Positions 55,992 through 64,000 of a stretch of 64,000 nucleotides of DNA are shown here, in pieces. Where the stretch lies: positions 231,053,661 through 231,117,660 of the forward strand of contig CM042685.1 of assembly GCA_023614405.1 (NCBI GenBank), given 5' to 3'. Within the stretch, counting starts at the first letter, position 1, and each line of letters opens with the position of its first letter. The translations under genes and the position numbers were made by a program. The notes beneath the pieces are model-generated. The model did not search any database. It was not told the DNA's origin and saw nothing but the letters and a program-made list of their open reading frames with translations. The stretch is from Avena insularis. Lineage: Eukaryota; Streptophyta; Magnoliopsida; Poales; Poaceae.

Positions 55992-56588
55992 CTACCCTTG
56001 CACACTCACTTGCTCTTATTCATGTATTTGGTTTAGATGCAGGCATAGACATAGGGGGAGTGTGGTCCTAATTGATTGGGCCAACCCTCCCCCCATAATG
56101 CCAAAAGCAAGTAAAATCATTTCCCTTAATATCATTTTGTGATATGTGGGTCATCGATGAGCATTGGTTTTGAACTCAAGATACATCTTCGCGGTGTCAT
56201 GCCATGCGCTCCAACATGGTGGCTTCGGCCACCGCCCTCTTCCTCGAGAAGAGTTGGTTTCTCATGGGTCTCGTTGGATTTTCTTGCATATCTCATGTTC
56301 TTATGGAAAACACACTCAAATTTGGCTTTTGATTGATTCGATTCTTGCAAATTTGGGTGTGTAGTACCATCTCAGTTTGATGCTCTCAACCCAAGCCTTT
56401 CTCTCCCTCCTCGAACCATCTATTCTTGCACACAAGTCCTCTAAAACACCATCGAGGGGTTTGCTAGGTTGCTCTGGCCTGAATCTGTAATTTACAGAAT
56501 TTCAGGGGGGGCGGATTATCCGCCTTAAGTGGGGGGCGGATTATCCGCCCCGGGCGAAATCGGCCCCTTATAGGCTGGGTCGGGGACG
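55992..56588 (+). other. Element F region between pol and 3' LTR
   Basis: No gene is seen. A PPT-like ATAGGGGGAGTG lies at 56051-56062. Two copies of the GC palindrome lie at 56510-56524 and 56533-56551. SIRE-type elements often carry a long segment with extra purine tracts here. It ends at the J insertion. Confidence 0.65.
56510..56551. repeat. Paired GC palindromes 3' of F pol
   Basis: GGCGGATTATCCGCC at 56510-56524 and GGGGCGGATTATCCGCCCC at 56533-56551, both perfect inverted repeats around a central T. Confidence 0.85.
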
Positions 56589-59500
56589 TGTCAACACCCG
56601 GATTTTTCAATCCTAGATGCCTGTTATGCCATACATCGCAATCCCAGGATTACCATTTTTGCGAGATATAACAGAATTGGATACCATAGTACTTCATCCA
56701 TTACAAACGATACATAAGTTCTTACACAAATAGGGATCTCATGATCCAGTCCTTAATACAATGTCAAGCAGCGGAATACGTAGTAATAACGGTAGCGTAG
56801 GCGAAGCTCCATCTTCGGGATCACAGGCAATGCTGACGATGGGAGATGATCCTAGTTGTCGTAACCTTCCTGGGTTCCATCTTCCAGGTACTCCTCTTCA
56901 TAGTCTGGCCATGGGAATAGCCAGGGACAAAGCCATGAGTACTCTTTAAGTACTCGCAAACTAATACTAACAGGTAAAGGGGTTTTTGTGGATAATAGGA
57001 CACTAGGCTCTAGGGTTGTATTGCAAAAGCCAGATTTATCTCTACTAAGTTCTGAAGCTAGTCAAAATTTAATTACTCCTACGTGGGATCTTGTAACTCA
57101 GGTCACAACTCTGTTGTGGTCAAGTCAAAGTCTCAATTCATTTCACAAGTCATTTTGAAAAGTCTGACGGGGCAGTGTAAGCCACTCAAGCTGTCCATAA
57201 TCATGACGCGCTATTCGAATAGTTTGACACTCTGCAGAGATTGTACACTTTCACCACAACATTCGATAAATCCGTCAGGAACAAATCCTGAATTCACCAT
57301 ACTCAGTATGCGGATAATCAATCCTAACCTTTCAATTACACGCCCTAGTATAAGCACCTATCCTGTGAGTTTGGCCTCCCAACCATGACCAGCTGTCATC
57401 TTGGGTACTACATAGGTGGACAATCTTCACAAGGTAGCCTCAGCTCAAACCTTGGCCGTGAGGGAACTAATACTAAGGAATATAAGTTTCCAGTCAAGCC
57501 CTACTCAATATTCGGGTATTGTGGTTGTACGCAAAAATTGGAATGGTATCGCATCCAGACAACCATCAGTTTTATAAAGGGCTAAGGCTCATGCCTCAAC
57601 ATTTTCATCACCAAGATCATCAGGTGTTCGGAAACACATGTCCAAAACATTTCAATAGAATTATCCATCATTCCAAGGTTTTCATAACCATTTTTCCACC
57701 AAGTATTCCCATCTAAAGTTGATCAAATTTTATGCTTAGCACTAGCATCTAAGGTAGGGGGGTAGTACTGATGATGGGGTAGTAACTAGTGGAGTTTCAA
57801 CTAAGTCCAACCTTATATCTTAGGCTGATATCAAGGTTTCTAGCTTAGGCCAATTAAATGCTCTTTATGCAACTTCAGAGCCTTTCCAGTATCTAAGAGT
57901 TACTTAAGTCAAATCTAAGTTGAGGCTTTGCTAAAGAAATAAAGTAAGAAGCTTGCAAATAAAACTAGGATTGGTTTATCAAGTGGGTATGATCTCATAG
58001 GCTTAAAGCATATGATAGGCATAGTAACAAGTAAGGGTTTGTTGTATCAGTAGGGTAATCTTGCAAGGGTTAGCTTGCATAGATGTCAATATAAGCTTGC
58101 ATAGGTACAGCATCAGCTTGCATAGGTAAAGTATCTTGCAAGTGTTAGCTTGCCTTGTGCAGAGCAGTGGTTGAAGTTCTCCTCGGCTTCTTCTTCGTAG
58201 TATCCTCCTTCCTCCTCGTAGCCTTGGTTGGTACTAGCGTCTATGAATAAATACGAGGTACACAATCACCAAACAATACTTAACTACTTGCAATCATCAC
58301 ACACAAGGTTCCTATGGATGATCTAGCATCATCCCTAACATTACAAGGTTAAGGCTTGGTTTAAATCTTTTTATTTTTAGAAAAGTAATTTCTACTCAAT
58401 GAAAAACTACTTAAGATTTAATATTCTCCAAACCCAACATGGGATCATGTTGACACATGTCATCACCACATATTGTAGTCTATGGGAATGTGATTTAAAG
58501 TGGTGTCATAATTTAATAAGGTTTTACCCTTTTATTTTAATTAATTAAAGTGGCTAGAAATGCTTATGTAGCATTCTTTTATTACTTGAACATTATTTCT
58601 GCAAGTAAACCTATATATTTTTATATATTCTGAAAGGTATGGTTAAATGTGATTTTTGAGAGTTGGAATCAACTCAAAATCTATTATGGTTTAAATTTGA
58701 AAAATGTTTGAATGCAGAAAAGCTTCTGCCTTGTTATTTTTACCATGGGTGATCTATAGATCCAAATGACTTGAATCCAACGGGCTTGGATTCAGCATTC
58801 TGAACCTTTCAACAAAATTGGTTTCATTCAATTTGGTGCACTGAATCGATCTGGGTTGATTTTTGAAGTTGGGTATAGAAGTGTGTTTGAATTTAAAAGA
58901 AAAAGGTTTAATTTGAATCATTTGGGTGCGGGAAAAATTACTGGTCGGCCTAAGCGCAGTGCTCCTGGCTGCTTAAGTGGGTGTCCCCACTCGTCGGTGA
59001 CACGGGCTGGGCGGCGGTATGGGGCAACGCGTGGATCGTTCGATCTAGTTCTAATCCAACGGTGGGGTCATCGTCGACGCGAGATAACTCGGCGAGAACG
59101 AAACCTAAGCGCGGACAGTGAGGGTGCTGAGGGCTCACCGGGTATGGGCGGTCGGCGGCGGGCGAATGACGGCAGCGGCGACTCTCCTGGTACTGGTGGC
59201 TTCTCCTAGGGCGGCTCCAATCGCTGGCTCCCTTCTTCTCCAGAGGCGGCGGGCTCCGGTGAAATTCCGGCAGGGTGGTGCTCGCCTTGCTCTGAGAACG
59301 GTGTGGCACGATCAGTGAGGAGAGGGGAGTGAGATGGTGTGAAGAAATCGTGCGGGGGTGGCCTCTATTTATAGTCGAGCGAGGGCCGTCAGGCGCGCAG
59401 TGAGCTCGTCGAAGCGAGGTTCTGGCGGCTAAAGGCATGGGCAAGGTAGGGGCGGTGCGATGTCTCTGGCGATGCTCAACGGCGTGGTATCGAGGCATGG

Positions 59501-60630
59501 GGCGGTGTGGTTTGGTCTGAGCAGGCGGTGCTCTACGCTGTGGCGGCGTCTTCGACGGCGGGCGGTGGCTGTATGGCACGGGGCGGCAAACAGGGATGTC
59601 TGGCAGTCTCCTGGGTCGGTGGTGATCGTGTGTGCACGCGATGAGGGCGGCGCGCAGTCTATGGGCGCTGGTCGAGGGTGGTGCTCCGGCGCACGCTCGA
59701 CATGCTCTCTGGCGGTCTGGGCGCGGCTTGTGCGCGTGGTCCAGGGCTTGGCAACGCTCGCGGCTGGGACAGGGAGTGGCGGTGGACGGTGGGATGCCTC
59801 CCAGACATGCTGGCTAGGCTTGCTGCTGCTCCTAGCTTGCTGTCGACTATGGGGTGGCAAGAGGGTGCTCTGCTATTCACCATTGATGACAATGGCAAGC
59901 TCAGAGTGGTGCTAGTGCCTGGCTAATCTTCCTAGATGATCTACTGAGTTGTGTGTGAGCTAAATGGGGAACCAGTTAGGCAAGAATCACTGCTCACAAT
60001 AGTGTTTGATGTTTGTTTGATTTGTGTCTGCAACCTGTTTGATGAAATGGCCGCATGAAATCAAGTTTTGAATTTTGAAATGAATTTTGGTGGGTTTGCT
60101 AGATTGGTGCTGGTGAGTCTGCAGATGCTTGGGTTTTGAAAGTTGAGCTTGTTTGAGTGGTTTTTGAATAAGTGGGATCTTCCCATATGATAAAGATTCA
60201 ATTTTGAATTGTCATTTAAACTATGCATTTGAAAGTTTCTGGATGATCACAAGGTGGGCCTTGATACTTTGTTATGAGTACATTCATGGGGTGCAAAGAT
60301 CCAGAAAAGTTCCTGTTAGGTTTTGAAAGTTTGAGACAGCCAAAGTAGGCATGAGAGTTAAATTGGTCAAAGTGACCATTCATTTAATATATGTGTTTTG
60401 ATTTACTTGTCTTTAGGAAAAGTGTGGGAAATGCTTTAGATGATGTTTATTTCACCTAAGAAACATTTTACAAGCAATGAAACAAACAAACAAGGTGGGT
60501 TTAAAAGAATTCAAAATCCATGCATACACATATGCATGCATTCATAATTTTATTTAGACAAGTTTTTGTTAACCCTAAATTTGATGATTAAAAAGTGATG
60601 ATCCAAGTTTAGTATTTTTGGGATGTTACA
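56589..60630 (-). repeat. Element J, 3' LTR (element sense)
   Basis: 4042 bp from TGTCAACACCCGG to GGGATGTTACA on the plus strand. A GC-rich island lies at 58930-59930 with a minus-strand TATA box (CTATAAATAG, complement of 59365-59374). The ORFs in that island on both strands are judged not to be genes. Confidence 0.88.
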
Positions 60631-60645
60631 AACCTTCCCCCCTTA
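60631..60645 (-). promoter_or_regulatory. Element J polypurine tract
   Basis: In element sense TTTAAGGGGGGAAGGTT ends directly at the LTR. Confidence 0.75.
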
Positions 60646-60649
60646 AACA

Positions 60650-60668
60650 AAATCTCGTCCCGAGATTT
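60650..60668 (-). promoter_or_regulatory. Pre-PPT hairpin of element J
   Basis: In element sense AAATCTC - GGGAC - GAGATTT, 19 nt from the LTR and 21 nt downstream of the pol stop codon, so it is non-coding here. Confidence 0.72.
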
Positions 60669-60689
60669 GAAAAAGGACGAAAAGATTAC

Positions 60690-62081
60690 CTAGGATTTGA
60701 AGAGATCTAGAAACTCCGTCCTGATGTGATCTTCGTGTTCCCAGGTAGCTTCCTCTTCTGTGTGGTTGCTCCACTGAATCTTGAGAAATTTGATACTTCG
60801 GGTTCGGGTGGTCCGAAAAGCTTCTTCCAAAATGCGGATGGGTACTTCAGGATAGGTCAGGTCATCGTTGATCTCTATGGTCCGATGATCGATATTTTTG
60901 AACACTTTGGTCTTCTCGGGGACTTCGAGACACTTGCGAAGTAACGAGATATGGAACACATTATGCACAGCTGACATCTCTTCAGGTAGTTCCAATTGAT
61001 ACGATACTTCTCCTCGACGGTTTAGAATTTTGAAAGGTCTGGTATATCTAGGGGCTAACTTTCCTTTAAGTTGGAAATGCTGCATTCCCTTCAATGGCGA
61101 CACTTTTAGATAAACAAAATCTCCTATGTTGAAGGCGAGGTCTCTACGTCTCTTGTCGGCGTAACTCTTCTGTCGGGATTGGGCGGTCTTGAGGTGCTCA
61201 CGAATCTTGTGAACCTTCTCTTCTGCTTCTCGTAGGATGTCGGGTCCGAAAATCTGACTCTCTCCTACTTCTGACCAGTTCAAGGGGGTGTGACACTTTC
61301 TTCCGTACATAAATTCGAATGGGGCCATTTGCAAACTGGCTTGATAACTGTTGTTGTATGAAAATTCAAGCAATGGGCAGTCTTCCCATTTGGATCCATA
61401 TTCTAACACACATGCTCTCAGCATATCTTCGAGTATTTGATGTACTCGCTCCGTTTGTCCATCGGTCTGAGTACTGAAATCTAGGCGGGTTCCTAAACCT
61501 TCTTGGACTTTCTTCCAGAATCTCGAGGTAAACTGAGTTCCTCGATCCGATACGATGTTCTTGGGGACTCCATGCAAACTAACGATTCTAGCGATGTACA
61601 ACCCTGCTAGCTTCGAACTCTGATAGGTGGTTTTGACGGGCAAGAAATGGGCGACTTTGGACAATCTGTCCACTATGACCCAAATAGAGTCATTTCCCCT
61701 ACTAGAAGTAGGTAGTCCAGTGATAAAGTCCATTCCTACATAATCCCATTTCCATTCCGGAATCTGTAATGGTTGCAACAATCCAGCGGGTCTTTGATGT
61801 CCTGCCTTGACTCGCTGACATATATCACACTTGGTGATATAGCTTCCGATTTCTCTCTTCATGTTATGCCACCAAAATTGCTCTTTCAAATCTTGATACA
61901 TCTTAGTTCCTCCGGGATGGATAGAATAAAGAGTATCATGAGCCTCCTTCAAGATAACTTCTTTTAACTCAGACTCTGATGGTGAGGCATCCTTTGTACC
62001 ACAAAACTCCTTCTTCGTCCTCGGTGAATCCGGGTACTTTGCCTGTACCGATACGATGCTTGATTCCGTCGATACTGGCAT
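60690..62081 (-). pseudogene. pol: Element J integrase with chromodomain
   Basis: The frame runs 463 codons to a stop at 60690. The zinc segment has His residues in EAHDTLYSIH and Cys in CDICQRVKAGHQ. The DDE core has Asp in DYVGMDFITGLP, Asp in IVSDRGTQFTS and Glu in TDGQTERVHQ. A GPY/F-like region follows (RYTRPFKILNRRGEVSYQLE, then VHNVFHISLLRK). The last 50 residues (ILEEAFRTTRTRSIKFLKIQ, WSNHTEEEATWEHED) have the chromodomain pattern that guides chromovirus integration to heterochromatin. A frameshift separates it from RNase H upstream, so this copy is inactive. Confidence 0.92.
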
Positions 62082-62628
62082 TTCCCTTCTGCGCCTCTTT
62101 AATCTGACTGATCAAAGTGGGCTGAAGTTCTATGCTAGCCAAAAATCCTTCACTTACTAACTCCATTCGAAAATCTTCCATCTCTTTGTGCAAACTTGGT
62201 TGCTCCTTCAAAATCATGGAGTTCAAGCGGCACGGCAATCTGCTAAGGGCATTGGCTACCACGTTGGCTTTACCAGGGTGATAGTGAATGTCCAGGTCGT
62301 AATCCTTGATTAGCTCAATCCATCTTCTCTGCCTCATATTCAGCTCCTTCTGAGTGAATATATACTTTAGGCTCTTGTGATCCGAATAAATCTCACAACG
62401 GTTTCCCATCAGGTAATGTCTCCATGTCTTTAGGGCTAGAACTACGGCTGCGAGTTCGAGGTCATGGGTTGGGTAATTTTGTTCATGTTGCTTCAATTGT
62501 CGCGATAGATAAGATATAACTTTGCCTTCTTGCATTAGCACACATCCGAGACCAATCTTGGATGCATCACAATACACATCGAAGGGCTTCGTGATATCCG
62601 GCATGATCAAGATTGGGGCTGAAATCAA
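61969..62628 (-). pseudogene. pol: Element J RNase H
   Basis: [16 protein letters not shown] gives the first catalytic Asp, [14 protein letters not shown] the Glu, and [13 protein letters not shown] the next Asp. The last acidic residue, normally Asp in VVADALSR, is Asn (codon complement of 62251-62253). Frameshifts lie on both sides: a one-base change near 62716 and another near 62030 overlapping the integrase frame. A stop near 62646 also interrupts the connection with reverse transcriptase. Confidence 0.88.
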
Positions 62629-62674
62629 TCTCCTTTTGAGTTCTTAAAAACTCGCTTCACATTTGTCGGTCCAT

Positions 62675-63388
62675 TCAAACTTCTTGTCCTTCTTCAGCAG
62701 TTGGGTCATGGAGTGCAGCGATACTAGAGAATCCTTCTACAAATTTGCGGTAATATCCCGCCAATCCGAGAAAAGCACGAACTTGGGTTTGAGTGGTTGG
62801 GGCTTGCCAATCTTCTACATCTTTCACTTTGGCAGGGTCAACGGCAATTCCTCCAGCTGATACAATGTGACCGAGGAATCCTACTTCCTGTAACCAGAAT
62901 TCACATTTGCTGAACTTGGCATACAACTGATGCTCTCTAAGGGTTCCAAGAATGGTCCTTAGGTGTAGCTCATGTTCTTCTTCTAATTTGGAATAAATCA
63001 GAATGTCATCGATGAAAACAACGACAAACTTATCCAGGAAGTCCATAAAAATCTTATTCATGAGGTTCATGAAATAAGCGGGGGCATTGGTTAATCCGAA
63101 AGACATGACGGTATACTCATACAATCCATATCTGGTGGTAAAGGTAGTCTTTGGAATATCCTCTGCACGAATTTTGAGTTGATGATAGCCAGTCCTAAGA
63201 TCAATCTTAGAAAATACTTTGGCACCGGTCAACTGATCAAAGAAATCTTCTATCTTAGGCAAGGGGTACTTGTTCTTGATGGTGACATCATTCAACTTCC
63301 GATAATCCGTACACAAACGGTTACCTCCATCCTTCTTGTCCACAAATAAGACAGGTGATCTCCATGGGGACGCACTTGGTTGAATCAA
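62675..63388 (-). pseudogene. pol: Element J reverse transcriptase
   Basis: Blocks in order: [76 protein letters not shown], the catalytic FIDD in [12 protein letters not shown], and [11 protein letters not shown]. This is a textbook Gypsy reverse transcriptase. A TAA at 63395-63397 separates it from protease in the same frame. A frameshift near 62716 (SIAALHDPT) ends the correct reading. Confidence 0.93.
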
Positions 63389-63394
63389 TCCGAT

Positions 63395-63997
63395 TTACAA
63401 CATGGAATCCAGTTGCTTCTTCAGTTCTGCGAGCTCTGACGGGTTCATACTATAGGGTCTCTGGGTTATGGGTCCGGTTCCGGGGATTAGTTCGATGATA
63501 AACTCAATATCCCGATATGGGGGCATACCGGGCAAAACATCTAGAAATAGATCGGGGTATTCACAGACTATCCGGACTTGGTCAATGGTAGGTTGGGATA
63601 TACTCTTGTTGCATTTGAATTGGCGAGGTAAGGTTTCAGATATATGTTCGACTGATATTCCGGCTGTACTGGTCATGGTGATGGCCTTCTTAGCACAGTC
63701 AATCAATCCTTTATGTTTGGACATCCAATCCATTCCTAGTACTACTTCCAAACCTTTAGTTCCGAGTACTATTAGGTTAGCATAAAAATCTATGCCATGG
63801 ATTCGGATAGGGACGGCCTTGCAAATTTGCCTAGCCTTAGTGGTTGATCCGGGAATTTGTACAATCATCACATGCTTCAATTTGGTTGGTTGAATTTTAC
63901 TAGTGCAGGCAAATTCTTCGGTGACAAATGAATGCGATGCACCAGAGTCAAACAACACTCTTGCAAGTACTGAATTAACAGAAAACATACCCAGCAC
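63395..63997 (-). pseudogene. pro: Element J aspartic protease and linker, cut by the window edge
   Basis: VLFDSGASHSFVTEEFA carries the DSGA active site, and VVLGMDWMSKHKGLIDC the second conserved segment (LGMDWL in relatives). The frame runs on through a linker (VRIVCEYPDLFLDVLPGMPP, then RDIEFIIELIPGTGPI) into reverse transcriptase, interrupted by TAA at 63395. The N-terminal side lies outside the window. Confidence 0.9.
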
Positions 63998-64000
63998 GTC

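Larger units (their letters stand above)
30309..56588 (+). mobile_element. Element F: copia LTR retrotransposon, SIRE/Maximus-like, host of H, G and J
   Basis: 5' LTR 30309-31471, primer site 31472-31484, gag 31524-32928 continuing at 43009-44080, pol 44086-47401 continuing at 55706-55991, 3' non-coding 55992-56588. H interrupts gag, G interrupts RNase H, J interrupts the region before the 3' LTR; the 3' LTR is not in the window. F itself lies in the reverse transcriptase of element I (left target copy probably CATGC, 30304-30308). The long gag with a coiled-coil extension, a separate pol frame and a long region between pol and the 3' LTR fit the SIRE/Maximus branch; the branch name is inference. 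Confidence 0.87.
56589..64000 (-). mobile_element. Element J: Tekay-like Gypsy chromovirus, partial
   Basis: The left LTR (3' LTR in element sense) is 56589-60630. Then on the minus strand come polypurine tract, hairpin, and pol with integrase-chromodomain, RNase H, reverse transcriptase and protease. Gag and the 5' LTR lie beyond the window. The domain order PR-RT-RH-IN with a C-terminal chromodomain identifies a chromovirus. LTR start TGTAACATCCC and PPT AAGGGGGGAAGG fit the Tekay/Del branch. Left target copy probably GGACG (56584-56588). Confidence 0.9.

Noticed and set aside
56051..56588. Start of the 3' LTR of F after the purine tract
   Set aside because: The sequence after ATAGGGGGAG does not match the 5' LTR start (TGAAAGAACA), so the 3' LTR must lie beyond J.
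58950..59926. ORFs up to 209 codons on both strands
   Set aside because: GC-rich LTR of J with a promoter-like box in its middle; low-complexity Arg/Pro-rich products without motifs.

Overview
The window looks like an intergenic block of nested LTR retrotransposons from a large grass genome. Pooideae is likely, probably a wheat, barley, rye or oat relative. The pointers are BARE/Angela-type copia LTRs (solo LTR at 13703-15410, full pair at 47402-55705), Athila-like Gypsy elements with tRNA-Asp-type primer sites, and Tekay-like Gypsy elements whose LTRs begin TGTCACATCCC or TGTAACATCCC. The species call is inference. I see no intact host gene, tRNA, rRNA or CRISPR array. Only about 1.4 kb (25201-26622) cannot be given to a retrotransposon, and it holds a decayed, intron-containing fragment of an NDR-type AGC protein kinase gene.

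Left nest (1-25200). Element C (8082-25200, Gypsy) is the base. Element A (941-8081, Gypsy, gag-protease plus an extra ORF) sits in the 5' LTR of C. Element B, of which only the last 940 bp are visible, sits in the 5' LTR of A. Element D (10037-21386, gag-only Gypsy on the minus strand, exact CCGTG target duplication) sits in the interior of C. Solo LTR E (13703-15410, Angela/BARE-type, minus strand, exact AATCT duplication) sits inside D. By eye the LTR pairs differ by about 7-8% for C and A and about 2% for D, which agrees with the nesting order.

Right nest (26623-64000). Element I (copia, short LTR, 26623-30308 and continuing beyond the window) was hit in its reverse transcriptase by element F (copia, SIRE/Maximus-like, 30309-56588 and beyond). 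F was then hit three times: by H (32929-43008, gag-only Gypsy, minus strand) inside gag, by G (47402-55705, Angela-like copia) inside RNase H, and by J (56589-64000 and beyond, Tekay-like chromovirus with chromodomain, minus strand) downstream of pol. Once H and G, with one target copy each, are set aside, the F reading frame is continuous across both junctions.

Most notable signals. (1) All five Gypsy elements whose 3' end is visible (A, C, D, H, J) carry a perfect hairpin with a (G)GGGAC loop 17-20 nt before the 3' LTR, and the stem sequence differs between families while pairing is kept. (2) The two gag-only elements D and H have each duplicated their own polypurine tract on the far side of that hairpin. 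(3) Element F carries a GC-rich palindrome (GGCGGATTATCCGCC and variants) in its LTR, in a coding repeat of pol and in its 3' region. (4) C has one intact 208-codon ORF of unknown type where gag would be. (5) A and C share long non-coding arms although their LTRs and ORFs differ.
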